From contig CAZFBA010000018.1 in assembly GCA_964517135.1 (NCBI GenBank), positions 17,311-81,310 on the forward strand: 64,000 nucleotides of DNA, written 5' to 3'. The notes under the pieces are model-generated. The model did no database searches, was not told the DNA's origin, and saw nothing but the letters and a program-made list of their open reading frames with translations. Made by a program: the position numbers and the translations under genes. Shown here in pieces: positions 37,801-45,809 of this stretch (the first letter of the stretch is position 1; each line of letters begins with the position of its first letter). This stretch comes from CAZFBA01 sp964517135. GTDB lineage: Bacteria > Cyanobacteriota > Vampirovibrionia > JBFMGH01.

Positions 37801-39607
37801 AAATGATTGCTTCTTCAGGATAACGTATTTCAACGAATTCTCCTTCTGCTTCAGTTTCGACTGGCAATTTTGCTGATCCATAAAGTTTTTTTGCTTCTTC
37901 CAGGCTGGAAATCTCGCCAAGATCCATTGCGTTTTCAGTGTAAATTCCATACTGAAGGATAAGTTGTTTAATTTTTGGAGAAAGGTTGGCATATTCTCTT
38001 GAGACAATTAAGCATCTGTTTCTGTGGCTTTCCAGGGCTAAAATTCCCATTAAGTCTTCTAATGGATACTTTATATAAAATCCATCATCTGAAAAGTCTT
38101 CATTTACAAACCATTGTTGATAATCAAAAGCCTCAAAATTACTTATTTTTATGGCACCTGCATGGTTCATATTTGGCTTAAGGTATTTTATAAAATATTC
38201 ATAAGCTGATTCATACAGTTTATGTGGCAAAACAGGGCAACTTACAGGATCAGGATCATTGCTTTCATCGAAGCTTGACTTGCTTTTGATTCGAGCACCA
38301 AAAGCAAAATAGTCTTGATGTAGCCAGGTTTCTGATCCGTAGGGGTCAACAGCCGAAGGCAGATTAACATAAACGCCGACAGAAAGCTTTTGAAGGTATG
38401 AAAAATAACCGGCTTCGCCAAGTTGAATATCGGCTTGCCATTGTAGAAAGTCATAAAATTGAATAAGTTCAATGTTGTTATTTTCAAAGGATTTTACGAA
38501 TTCGCTATCCGGGTTTCTATAGCTTTCAGGCCACTCATGCCAGTTAGTAAACTTGGCATATTCATTATCAAAAAATTCTTGAAGGGCTTCAAAAAGTGAT
38601 AATTTTCTCAGGTTTTCACCTTTCTGTTCTATATAATCTTCAAACTCTTTTCTTTTAGGGCTATTAACGTTTAAATGGTATTCTCTAAATGATTGGTAGA
38701 GCTTTTTGAGCACTTTAAGTTTTAGTGAATAGACTTCTTTCAGGTCATAGTTTTCATTTTCCTGAAGTGTTTTAATGCTTTCGTGCAGTTCATTTATTAA
38801 TACATCTATTTCAGCTGACTTTTCTTCCAGAAATGAGGCAATATCATCAACATTGAGATAGAGAATATTATATATTAGTCTGCTGGAGGGCAATAAAGAT
38901 TTGTTTCGTTCAAGGTTTCTGACAGAGATGTTATTGATCTGACCAACTGCTACTATATCTGCTTTTTCGGAAGTGATATTTTTGATTATTGTTTTAATAA
39001 AACGATAGTTAGCATGGTCAATATGCTTTTGAGAGTCCAGTTTTATTTCGGGCCCTTTTATATTATGTTTATTTATTATACCTGGTGGTATATAGCATTT
39101 TTCTGGTGCTACTATTAGCTTCATCTTAGCTTCTTTGCTATGTTCGCCCTTTATTATTACAGTATGATAACCAAGATCAGGCATTACTGGCAATGGTAAA
39201 GCAAATTGGTAAAAGGTTCCACGTTTTTTAAAGCTTTTATAAATGCTCATAGAAAGATTTTTAGTAGAAAAAGGTGCAGAATGCCTGGAGCCGTTTTCTT
39301 CAATTAAAATCCACTCAAAGGTTTTTGAAAGTTGTTTTTTAGATACCCTCATTTGCACAACAGGCATCTGGCCCTGTTTTATAACCTGTACTGGTGGTAT
39401 CCACTGGCTCCACTGTTGAAATTCTATTTTATTTACAAGGTCTTCGAGGTCTTCTTGAGTATCAAGATTGATATTGAGTACTTTTAAAAATTCTATACAC
39501 TCATTATATGTTACTTTATGAAGCTTGCCGTAGGCATCAAAGTACTCTGGAATAATTCCATAAAACGATGCTAGCTTTTTAATCAGTGTTTGCTTGCTCA
39601 TTTTCAT
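34820..39607 (-). CDS. treY: Malto-oligosyltrehalose synthase fused to an inactive MalQ-like domain
   Basis: The protein has 1595 residues. TreY spans about 603 to the end (TYRLQFNQNFTFRNAAELI, DIVPNHMGISKENHWW, the nucleophile in DGLRIDHPDGLFNP, the acid/base glutamate in VVEKILAPFERLPENW, and SSTHDTKRSEDVRAR). It turns the reducing end of maltodextrin into a trehalosyl unit. Residues about 1-600 align with 4-alpha-glucanotransferase MalQ (WHEWPES, DPYGSETW, ILALESHRNRCLIV). Its nucleophile motif RIDHV has become KISNF near 489, the acid/base motif GEDLG is SREYA near 535, and the last catalytic Asp segment is missing. The fusion type is known; the dead first domain is notable. GAGGG precedes the start; treZ is 25 bases upstream. 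Confidence 0.93.
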   Translation of the reverse strand: MKMSKQTLIKKLASFYGIIPEYFDAYGKLHKVTYNECIEFLKVLNINLDTQEDLEDLVNKIEFQQWSQWIPPVQVIKQGQMPVVQMRVSKKQLSKTFEWILIEENGSRHSAPFSTKNLSMSIYKSFKKRGTFYQFALPLPVMPDLGYHTVIIKGEHSKEAKMKLIVAPEKCYIPPGIINKHNIKGPEIKLDSQKHIDHANYRFIKTIIKNITSEKADIVAVGQINNISVRNLERNKSLLPSSRLIYNILYLNVDDIASFLEEKSAEIDVLINELHESIKTLQENENYDLKEVYSLKLKVLKKLYQSFREYHLNVNSPKRKEFEDYIEQKGENLRKLSLFEALQEFFDNEYAKFTNWHEWPESYRNPDSEFVKSFENNNIELIQFYDFLQWQADIQLGEAGYFSYLQKLSVGVYVNLPSAVDPYGSETWLHQDYFAFGARIKSKSSFDESNDPDPVSCPVLPHKLYESAYEYFIKYLKPNMNHAGAIKISNFEAFDYQQWFVNEDFSDDGFYIKYPLEDLMGILALESHRNRCLIVSREYANLSPKIKQLILQYGIYTENAMDLGEISSLEEAKKLYGSAKLPVETEAEGEFVEIRYPEEAIISKIPDCTYRLQFNQNFTFRNAAELIPYLKELGISHCYASPLLCARENSTHGYDIINHNAFNPSLGSKEDFYYFVNQLRKNDMGLIVDIVPNHMGISKENHWWMDVLENGPASEYSEYFDIDWEPLKPELKNKVLVPVLGEHYGNILASGQLKFKFSRNTGKIIIYYYEHEFPVNPSSYAGILSYREEVLASRLGSSNPDFLEYKSIITEFKNLPANTEKNPELLRERKRETDIALKRLSKICQSNYVIEEFIKENLYDFQPKPEDPVSHVRMHNLLEEQAYRLAYWRVSSDEINYRRFFDVNDLAGISVEIPAVFTNTHRFIFELIEQRQIDGLRIDHPDGLFNPAQYFYRLQEEAARRLGISFNPAEETLCGNDRLPIYVVVEKILAPFERLPENWAVSGSVGYEFLNAVNNLFICKDNDKKLSKIYSKFINNTIDFHEMVVECKKLIMKSSLTGELNVLSNYINKISESYYISRDYTLNSLRNALEEIIAHFPVYRTYISEKDKTSKDIDYIKWAVGAAKKRSFSTDPAIFDFIEKILIAEFEDNKESSAYQEILKFAMKFQQYTGPLMAKGLEDTSFYRYNRLISINEVGGEPANFGLSVYEFHQQNIARFNYCPHNMLNSSTHDTKRSEDVRARISVLSEIPELWQKKVNRWSQLNKMKKSRVDKSFYPDKNDEYLFYQTLIGIWPGKFLDKDELDAMINRIEQYMLKAIREAKNHTSWLNINQAYEDAICNFIRRVLTSPEKHPFWKEFISFQQEIILRGYLNSISQCVLKFTCPGVPDIYQGNELFDFSLVDPDNRRPVNYQHSQHMLDQVKSLIHLNLENKNIEPTQFHSILMPLESGAMKIFITAATLKFRNAHSDLFKYGNYIPLQTEGEKAENIVAFIRKYKGEAIIVIVPRLMYSLVSKDNILPVSSDLWKDTKVIIPEEYKHYNWSNIYTKEYIADLEVDILAGKLLNILPVAVIFGEMQIEKDNKEDISFDNFETTENNS

Positions 39608-39632
39608 ATTAAAACCCTCAAGTATTTTTAAT

Positions 39633-41498
39633 TTAAACCTTCTGGTCTGTTAACCAGCATACACTCCATTTATTAAGGATATTATCATCTTGCAGTTTTT
39701 TAGAAGCTTCTTCAGATGTAGAGATCAGAATATTTCTGGCAAAGTTAGCAGAGAGTTTTATGGGTTCTTCAGAGGTATTTGCTGCCAGGTAGAGGTTTTT
39801 TCTATCCCTTGTTGACCATTTAACAGTGAAGGCTCTGTCATTTAAGATGTGATATTCTGTATAATCTGGTTCAATAAGAGGTATAAGAGGCATTATGTGG
39901 TTTTTTCTTATTTGAAGAAGAGTTTTATAATATTCAAGCATTTCAGAGTAAGGTTTTATAGATATTTTATCCCATGATAGCTTTGATTTGTTGAATGTTT
40001 CATCAGCCATCGGGTCAGGTATCATTTCTCTGATCTCTGGGTCACTAAATTGTGGGAATTTGGCAAACTCATTTCTCCTGCCTTCTCTGACAGATTCTGC
40101 AAGGTCTTCTCCGAAATCGCAGAAAAATAGAAATGGATCATCTGAAGCCCACTCTTCACCCATATAAATCAGAGGTATTGAAGGGGCTATAAGGTAAATA
40201 CAGGCAGCAGCTTTAAGTGCTTCAGTTGTTGATAAAACAGATAACCTTTCTCCAAAAGCCCTGTTGCCTATTTGATCATGATTCTGGATAAAGTTTACAA
40301 ATGCTCGAGGGTTTAGCCCTTTGCTTATCTGGCCTCTTGGTTCTTTTTTACGGTATTCTGATGGCTCTCCCTGATATGCAAACCCTTCTGCCAGTGTTCT
40401 TGCCATATAATATGATACGGGTTTGCCTGTTATAGATCTGGTATAATCTTCATAATAACCACTTTCTTCTCCTGTCATAAGTATATGTGCACAGTGGTGA
40501 AAGTCATCATTCCATTGGGCCTGATAAAAATCGGTTTTGTCTTCTTTTTTTCTTGTCAAATAACAAGATTCATTATTATCATTTTCAAGCACAAGATGAA
40601 TATGCCTATCCAGTTCTAGATGGGCTCTTTGTGCAATCTCTTCAATAATATCAGGAGATGAAGGATCTTTAATAGCGTGTATAGCATCTAATCTAAGTCC
40701 ATCGAAATGATATTCTTTCAACCAGTAGATGGCGTTATTGACAAAGAAATCTCTAACATTTCTATTATCAAAGTTAATGGCATCACCCCATGGTGTTTTA
40801 AGCTTATCACTAAAGAATTTTGACTTAGCATAAACGTATAAATAATTACCATCAGGGCCGAAGTGATTATAGACAACGTCCAGCAATACCATTAAACCTT
40901 TTTCGTGGGCTGTTTTAATAAGATCTTTTAGTTCCTCAGGGTGCCCGTAAGAGCAGTCAGGAGCATAAAGCAGGACCCCATCATACCCCCAGCTTTTTTC
41001 ACCCGGAAAAGAGGCAACTGGCATAAGCTCAATAGCTGTCACACCAAGAGATACCAGATAATCCAGTTTGTTTTTTATTGCGTTGTAGGTTCCTTCTTTT
41101 GTGAAAGTGCCAGTATGCAGTTCATAAATAATGGCTTCTTCCCAGGGGCGACCTTTCCATAGGTGATCTTTACCCCAGTCAAACTGATCAGGGTCAATTA
41201 TTTCACTGGGGCCGTGAACGCTTCCGGGTTGAAATCTTGAAGCAGGATCTGGTACTTGCAGGCCGTCTTTTAGCTCAAAGCAATAATGGCAACCAGGTCT
41301 GGCTTTGGCAGAAAGGGTTTTAAACCACCCATCACCTGTTGGGGTCATTTCTATACTAATAACCTCAGAATCTTTAAGGATTATATTAACTTTTATTGAA
41401 TCGATATCCGGTGCCCACAGGTTAAATTCTACTATTCCATTTGAGAGAATTTTTGTGCCAAATGGCATATCGTGTCTGCTTGTTGTTTTTATACTCAT
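39633..41498 (-). CDS. treZ: Malto-oligosyltrehalose trehalohydrolase
   Basis: This 621-residue enzyme releases trehalose from the product of TreY. An N-terminal carbohydrate-binding beta domain (FNLWAPDIDSIKV) precedes the GH13 barrel. Family signatures are IYELHTGTFTKEGTY, VASFPGEKSWGYDGVL, DVVYNHFGPDGNYL, the nucleophile Asp271 in DGLRLDAIHAI, the acid/base Glu305 in LVLENDNNES, and FIQNHDQIGNRAFGERL. It is first in the treZ-treY reverse-strand operon. Together they convert glycogen or maltodextrin to trehalose, a stress and osmotic protectant. Confidence 0.95.
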   Translation of the reverse strand: MSIKTTSRHDMPFGTKILSNGIVEFNLWAPDIDSIKVNIILKDSEVISIEMTPTGDGWFKTLSAKARPGCHYCFELKDGLQVPDPASRFQPGSVHGPSEIIDPDQFDWGKDHLWKGRPWEEAIIYELHTGTFTKEGTYNAIKNKLDYLVSLGVTAIELMPVASFPGEKSWGYDGVLLYAPDCSYGHPEELKDLIKTAHEKGLMVLLDVVYNHFGPDGNYLYVYAKSKFFSDKLKTPWGDAINFDNRNVRDFFVNNAIYWLKEYHFDGLRLDAIHAIKDPSSPDIIEEIAQRAHLELDRHIHLVLENDNNESCYLTRKKEDKTDFYQAQWNDDFHHCAHILMTGEESGYYEDYTRSITGKPVSYYMARTLAEGFAYQGEPSEYRKKEPRGQISKGLNPRAFVNFIQNHDQIGNRAFGERLSVLSTTEALKAAACIYLIAPSIPLIYMGEEWASDDPFLFFCDFGEDLAESVREGRRNEFAKFPQFSDPEIREMIPDPMADETFNKSKLSWDKISIKPYSEMLEYYKTLLQIRKNHIMPLIPLIEPDYTEYHILNDRAFTVKWSTRDRKNLYLAANTSEEPIKLSANFARNILISTSEEASKKLQDDNILNKWSVCWLTDQKV

Positions 41499-42077
41499 TT
41501 TAATAACCTTTTCTTTGATCTAAACCTTTTTTTTAAAAGTTAATTATATAATATAGAAGATCGGTTTTCTTTTAAATGTTTCTTTTATGTTATGGTTAAT
41601 TTTTACCCGGTTAAGACTTATGCTGTAAGAGATGATTATGGAATTTAAACTTATATTAAATAAAAAGTTGATTGTTATATTTAATATAAATTTAATTAAC
41701 CTGTATTATATCTTTTGTGTTTTCATTAGGCACAATTGTTTTATATAGATGGAATCTCTGATTAATTCCATAGTTACTGATTCAAGCAAATAGTTACCAA
41801 TATCTTGAATCTGTCAGAGATCTCAGATGATTTTTATCGCTATATGTCTTGTTTGTTAAGCTGGTATTAAGTTAAATGTTATACAACAAAAGAAATTTAA
41901 ACTGTTGATACGGTGTAATATAAGGTTAGTCTATATAATCTACCACTTAAAGGGTAATCAATTTACTGTAATAAGGGCATTCATTCATAGAACTTTTAGA
42001 TTTATAATTTAATTAAGTCATCTTACTTGATCAATATTTTTTTGTATCCTGTTTTAGAAACAAAAAGGGGATCTAAT
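41499..42077. other. Divergent intergenic region
   Basis: These 579 AT-rich bases lie between treZ (reverse) and a small forward gene, with no supported reading frame. It contains one copy of repeat family 2 (41750-41828). Nothing else stands out. Confidence 0.4.
41750..41828 (+). repeat. Repeat family 2, copy A
   Basis: About 79 bases. The left side has CTCTGATTAATT and TTACTGATTCAAGCAAA; the right side has TCTTGAATCTGT and CAGAGATCT. The same blocks in the same order occur at 62534-62674, where an extra hairpin sits between them. The two halves are imperfect inverted repeats of each other. Confidence 0.6.
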
Positions 42078-42422
42078 ATGCTAGAAACTTTACAAGCAAC
42101 AAACAGAGGAACAGTTAATCTTAAGTCAATTTCAGAAGGTGAAGAATTATTGGCCGATAGGGGATGTCGAAAGATACATGGTTTGAGCCTTGATGAACTT
42201 GTCAAAAACTTGAAAATAAGAAATATGGAGCTTCCTGCTGCAGTTTTTGAAAACTATATTACTGCAGGAGCTATGAACTGTTCAAACCCTCTCGAGCCTG
42301 CTGGAGATTGTACTGTAAGAGAAAAATTATTGTCACGCATTAAATGTCTTGAATTACAGCTTAAAGAATGCCATGAAAATATCAAACTCCTTGAAAATGG
42401 AAGAATATTTTCAACGTCATAA
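42078..42422 (+). CDS. Small protein of unknown function with C-terminal coiled coil
   Basis: The protein has 114 residues. The ATG at 42078 with AAGGGG seven bases upstream is chosen; an in-frame TTG 17 codons earlier has no ribosome site. The N-terminal half is mixed (ISEGEELLADRGCRKIHGLSL), and the C-terminal third (about 80-107) is a charged helix with cysteines. It has no signal, membrane segment or recognised family. It is monocistronic with its own terminator and opens a run of unknown small genes that extends to 46 kb. Confidence 0.65.
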   Translation: MLETLQATNRGTVNLKSISEGEELLADRGCRKIHGLSLDELVKNLKIRNMELPAAVFENYITAGAMNCSNPLEPAGDCTVREKLLSRIKCLELQLKECHENIKLLENGRIFSTS

Positions 42423-42535
42423 AAACCATACCTGAATTTTATAGCATACAACTGAAATTAAAATTCAAGATTTATATGGTTAACAGGTAGTCTATAGTGT
42501 AGAATATAATTATACCCAAATAAAAAGATTTATGA

Positions 42536-42566
42536 CCTGTCATTGTATCCTTATGACAGGCTTTTT
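42536..42566 (+). terminator. Terminator downstream of the 42.1 kb small gene
   Basis: CCTGTCAT (42536-42543) pairs perfectly with ATGACAGG (42553-42560), followed by CTTTTTC. Confidence 0.75.
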
Positions 42567-42715
42567 CTTGCTTTCTTTATATAAAAAAGACAAAGATACT
42601 GAAAAGCACTAAAATTTAAATGTAACATTTTTCAAGCGAAAAAGCAGGTTTTAATTTTCAGGAGTTTTAAAAATCTTACATAAAGAACGCCCCCATATAA
42701 ATTCTGGAAGAAATT

Positions 42716-43699
42716 ATGTCTGTCCCTATTTCGCAAATATCAGGCATTTTGAATACTCAGTATAGCAAACCTCCTCAATTCAATGGAGGTAGTGATCCAT
42801 TTCATGTTTTTGAACAGCGCATAAACCCGCTTACAGCAAGACCATTGATAGATTATCCCCACAAGAAAAAGCATGTGTCGACTATTCAAAATATTAGTGC
42901 TGCTATAGCAGGTGTTTTGACTGCAAATTTTATGCAGGGTACCAGTTTAAAAGCAGTCCAAGAAGGACTTACAAAAAGATTATTTACACTTAAAGATACT
43001 ATGCCTGTGGATAAGGCTAAAACACTTGCTGAATCAATGGTTAAGAAATACGGATTAAACAAACCTGCCTTGAATTTCTCTTATGACATCTATAAAGTTA
43101 TACCAAATTTGCCTTTTCAAGAGCTATCAGATAAACAACAGCTTCATAAAATCCTTCGTGCTGCCTGTGTGTCAGGCAAAGACTCATTATCAGGCAAGAA
43201 TATGCTATATGCCTTTGCACCAGCAGAAAAAGCATCTTATATACTTCATGAGCTTGGTCATGCTTCGCATTATAAAAACAAGCTTATTAGAAACTTTATG
43301 TTAGCAGGCAAAACAGTTGTGCCACGTGTTTTTGGTATAGCTCTGATCCTGGGAATGGTTCATAATACTTCTCAGGATACCGGGCAACGAAAAGGCATTA
43401 ATAAGGTTACAGGCTTTATCCACGATAATATAGGTAAACTAGCTTTCTTAAGTATGACACCTGTTCTTGCTGATGAACTTATGGCCTCCACAAAAGCGAT
43501 CAGTCATGCTGCAAAGTCTAAATTGTTGACTCCCACAGAGCTTAAAGCTTTTAAAGGAAGGTTAGGACTTGCTTTTTCAACATATCTGTTAGCTACAGTA
43601 GGTCTTATTATCGCTTCTAAAACAGGTATATACTTGAAAGATAAACTAACAGAACATTTTGCTTCCAGAAATGCTTTGAAAGAAGGAGTCTCTAAATGA
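42716..43699 (+). CDS. Putative membrane-associated zinc metallopeptidase (HELGH motif), unknown family
   Basis: The protein has 327 residues. The HExxH zinc motif is present as HELGH (178-182) in SYILHELGHASHYKN. A downstream LADELMAS places Glu254 as a possible third ligand, in the style of gluzincin peptidases. Hydrophobic segments at about 200-215 and 285-303 could cross the membrane. The N terminus has no signal peptide but carries PQFNGGS, like the F-N-G motifs of neighbouring small proteins. GGAAG precedes the start. It overlaps the next gene by 4 bases (ATGA), so the two are coupled. The family is unrecognised; peptidase activity is inferred from the motif alone. Confidence 0.65.
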   Translation: MSVPISQISGILNTQYSKPPQFNGGSDPFHVFEQRINPLTARPLIDYPHKKKHVSTIQNISAAIAGVLTANFMQGTSLKAVQEGLTKRLFTLKDTMPVDKAKTLAESMVKKYGLNKPALNFSYDIYKVIPNLPFQELSDKQQLHKILRAACVSGKDSLSGKNMLYAFAPAEKASYILHELGHASHYKNKLIRNFMLAGKTVVPRVFGIALILGMVHNTSQDTGQRKGINKVTGFIHDNIGKLAFLSMTPVLADELMASTKAISHAAKSKLLTPTELKAFKGRLGLAFSTYLLATVGLIIASKTGIYLKDKLTEHFASRNALKEGVSK

Positions 43700-44082
43700 T
43701 CTCTGTAATCAGTCCTCTGACTACATTTTCACCTGTGCCAAATGCAGCTATTAGCTTTGGAAACAAATCAAAAATTGTCCAAAAATTTGATGACCTGAGA
43801 TTTTATATCAATACACCAACCAATAATAACCGCTGGATAACTAAAACACGGGTTACGATCAAACATACTATAAAGCATATTAAAGAATTTATAGATAAAT
43901 TTATTAATGGTGGTGGCAGAGGTGGATCCTCCGGCGGTGGTGGGGGTGGTGGCAGGCGTAAGCTGGCCCTTGTTCCCGTTCCTGTCAGAGTTGATGGCGG
44001 CAGAAGGGTTTCTTTCAATGGTAAAAATAATCTAGAAGGTCATCAGAATATATACTTGAAAAAAATTGATGTTAAGGGCTGA
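43696..44082 (+). CDS. Small basic glycine-rich protein of unknown function
   Basis: The protein has 128 residues, starting inside the stop of the upstream gene with AAGGAG at good spacing. The N-terminal part has AAISFGNKSK, the middle is basic and helical (about 45-70), then comes a run of Gly/Ser/Arg (about 71-86) and a tail with GGRRVSFNGKNN. The two S-F-x-G/S-F-N-G motifs recur in neighbours. It is coupled to the HELGH protein and may be its partner or substrate (inference). The opposite-strand proline-rich frame is only its shadow. Confidence 0.62.
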   Translation: MISVISPLTTFSPVPNAAISFGNKSKIVQKFDDLRFYINTPTNNNRWITKTRVTIKHTIKHIKEFIDKFINGGGRGGSSGGGGGGGRRKLALVPVPVRVDGGRRVSFNGKNNLEGHQNIYLKKIDVKG

Positions 44083-44122
44083 TTGATAAAAAGACTTTTT
44101 TATAAGTAAAAGTCAGGTTTAA

Positions 44123-44242
44123 ATGATATTTAATGCGCATCCTACAAAGCTTTTAGAGGAGTCATTTAGCCAAACTACTACAATAGAGCGTAACAGGTTT
44201 TTTGACAATCTATCAGCAGTGCGTTATATAAAGCTTCTATAA
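44123..44242 (+). CDS. Possible 39-residue protein
   Basis: An ATG at 44123 follows AGGT at acceptable spacing and opens a frame of 39 codons (MIFNAHPTKLL... to ...RYIKLL, TAA). It is in line with the genes on both sides, 40 bases after the Gly-rich gene. There is no homology to lean on, and at this size chance frames are common. Confidence 0.35.
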   Translation: MIFNAHPTKLLEESFSQTTTIERNRFFDNLSAVRYIKLL

Positions 44243-44271
44243 CCAGTATATCCGTGTAATTCAAATGGCAC

Positions 44272-44302
44272 TTGACATTTGAACGTCAGGTATGTTAATA
44301 AT
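44272..44302 (+). promoter_or_regulatory. Possible promoter inside the small-gene island
   Basis: A perfect TTGACA at 44272-44277 is followed by a TGTTAATAAT stretch (44293-44302) with an extended -10 look, though the spacing is 18-19 bases. It would drive the 198-residue gene that starts at 44398. Confidence 0.35.
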
Positions 44303-44332
44303 TGTAAATAATACACTTAAAGTGTTTTAAGA

Positions 44333-44401
44333 ATGTTAGACAGCAAGTACAATATTACTGAAACACTCAAATTGCTAAATCTCCCTGAGGAAAGCTTATG
44401 A
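44333..44401 (+). CDS. Possible 22-residue leader peptide
   Basis: An ATG at 44333 opens a short frame (MLDSKYNITETLKLLNLPEESL) whose TGA stop overlaps the ATG of the next gene (ATGA at 44398). The ribosome site of the next gene, GAGGAAA, lies within it. It could couple translation of the downstream gene or be accidental. Confidence 0.25.
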   Translation: MLDSKYNITETLKLLNLPEESL

Positions 44402-44994
44402 ATCTCTCTTTTGCCAGCAAATACGGTGAAAGTTTTGCTAGAGCAGCTTATGAGTTTAAAGAAAAAGCCAGAGAAGCTAAATATTCTCCTGAAAGCCTGG
44501 CTAAATCCATTAGGCACCTTGCTGATATACCTGATGATGCCTCTGTTTATGATTTGATGGATAAAGCCGGGATCAGGCAGTTAAAAAATACTGAAGAATT
44601 TATATCAAATCATCGTGATTATTTCAAAAGAGCCTCTATATGTACTGCTAGCCTTGAAGCGGCACTGGAAAAAGCAGCATTAAGGCTAAAGAAAATTCAC
44701 AACAGGTTAAATAAGTATCAAGATAAATCAGGTATAGATTCTAATGATTATGGTTGGATTGAGATTGGCAGGCTTTATTTACTTGAAGGCTTTGAGATTT
44801 TAAGGGCAAAAGAACTCGCAAAACCTTCAAGGTTAAGAAAAATCAAAGATAATACTATTCAAAAAGCAAACCAGGCTTATGAAAAGGCTAAAGAACACAG
44901 ATATATTAAATCCCTATTTAGTTTGATAATTCCCTCAAAATCCCTCAAACCCAAGGAGGAAATCGTCAATACTGAGTTACTGAGTTTGAGCTAA
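44398..44994 (+). CDS. Helical protein of unknown function
   Basis: This 198-residue protein is preceded by GAGGAAA at five bases. It is almost entirely alpha-helical by composition, with many Ala, Lys, Glu and Leu, and with heptad-like stretches at about 80-105 and 150-170. It opens MNLSFASKYG, similar to the L-S-F motif of neighbours. It has no signal or membrane segment and no family I recognise. A terminator follows 60 bases downstream. Confidence 0.65.
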   Translation: MNLSFASKYGESFARAAYEFKEKAREAKYSPESLAKSIRHLADIPDDASVYDLMDKAGIRQLKNTEEFISNHRDYFKRASICTASLEAALEKAALRLKKIHNRLNKYQDKSGIDSNDYGWIEIGRLYLLEGFEILRAKELAKPSRLRKIKDNTIQKANQAYEKAKEHRYIKSLFSLIIPSKSLKPKEEIVNTELLSLS

Positions 44995-45055
44995 AGGTAA
45001 TAAAGCAGATGACTGATTGACACTCTCTTTCTCTTTAAGGATTATCAAACCCCCC

Positions 45056-45082
45056 AAAATGCCAGAACCCTTCTGGCATTTT
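45056..45082 (+). terminator. Strong, probably bidirectional terminator between converging genes
   Basis: AAAATGCCAGAA (45056-45067) and TTCTGGCATTTT (45071-45082) form a perfect 12-bp stem with a 3-base loop. It serves the forward 198-residue gene and, by symmetry, the reverse gene ending at 45125. Confidence 0.85.
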
Positions 45083-45124
45083 CCTTTTGAAATGGATTTT
45101 ATTATTTTAGCTTGTTGATTAAGA

Positions 45125-45589
45125 TTATCTGATTGCTCTGTGTATTTTGCTATAGATATCTTCAACACTTTCAAGGTTGGTGTCTTTAAGTATGTTGTTT
45201 TTTTCAATAGCTTTCAGGATTGTTTTGTCGATAAACTTGACAGCTTCTTCAAAAACAGTTTTATGTGGTGGCATGTTACTTAGAGTTTCGCCTTTTTCAT
45301 TTTTCTTGATTTCGTATGTCATTTTAATGTTGTTACCTTCGCCTACAACAAAAGTAATTTTATCACCCTTTTTGTTGTGTTTGACACGCAGGCCGGGTGA
45401 CACAAGCAATGAGCCATCTTGAAAGACGACACCTGGTGCTCTATCAATGCCTACACGGCGCAGGTTGTTTGTAAGCTGACTTAAGGCTATATCATCTTTA
45501 TATAGCGGTGTTTTTTGTGGTTTAATGCCTTTGCCCTGTATTTTTCCATTAAAAGATAAACTGACATTTCTTTCTGGATTAATATTCAT
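45125..45589 (-). CDS. Protein of unknown function with S-F-N-G N-terminal motif
   Basis: The protein has 154 residues. The ATG at 45589 follows a strong AGGGGGAG; the longer frame to 45733 has no ribosome site. The N terminus reads NPERNVSLSFNGK. The middle has beta-strand-like alternation (DGSLLVSPGL, DKITFVVGEG), and the end is helical (VFEEAVKFIDKTI). It has no signal or membrane segment and no recognised family. The S-F-N-G motif is shared with the Gly-rich protein at 43.7 kb. Confidence 0.68.
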   Translation of the reverse strand: MNINPERNVSLSFNGKIQGKGIKPQKTPLYKDDIALSQLTNNLRRVGIDRAPGVVFQDGSLLVSPGLRVKHNKKGDKITFVVGEGNNIKMTYEIKKNEKGETLSNMPPHKTVFEEAVKFIDKTILKAIEKNNILKDTNLESVEDIYSKIHRAIR

Positions 45590-45809
45590 AGTCTCCCCCT
45601 TTTGTGACTCCCCTGATTGGTGTGATGCTTTCTTTAAGGTATACAAAAAACAGGGGAAATGCAATATATTGGGTGAGAAATTGACAAAAAAGTTTATATG
45701 ATGCTTTTGCCTCATATAAATGTCTACATACATAAAAACCGCCAGTTATTTGCAGGCGGCTTTATGGTTTAAGCTTATCAATACTGATTTCTTGTGTGAA
45801 TCTCAAAAT

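Noticed and set aside
34820..39607. Bifunctional 4-alpha-glucanotransferase/TreY
   Set aside because: The MalQ-like half lacks the nucleophile, the acid/base residue and the third catalytic segment, so only TreY activity is supported.
42027..42077. TTG-started extension of the 42.1 kb small gene
   Set aside because: The internal ATG at 42078 has AAGGGG at ideal spacing, while the TTG has none.
43803..44018. Reverse proline-rich 71-codon frame
   Set aside because: It is the antisense reading of the Gly-rich stretch of the forward gene; the proline run mirrors GGN codons.
45590..45733. 48-codon N-terminal extension of the 45.1 kb reverse gene
   Set aside because: The ATG at 45589 has AGGGGGAG; the extension has no ribosome site and unlike composition.
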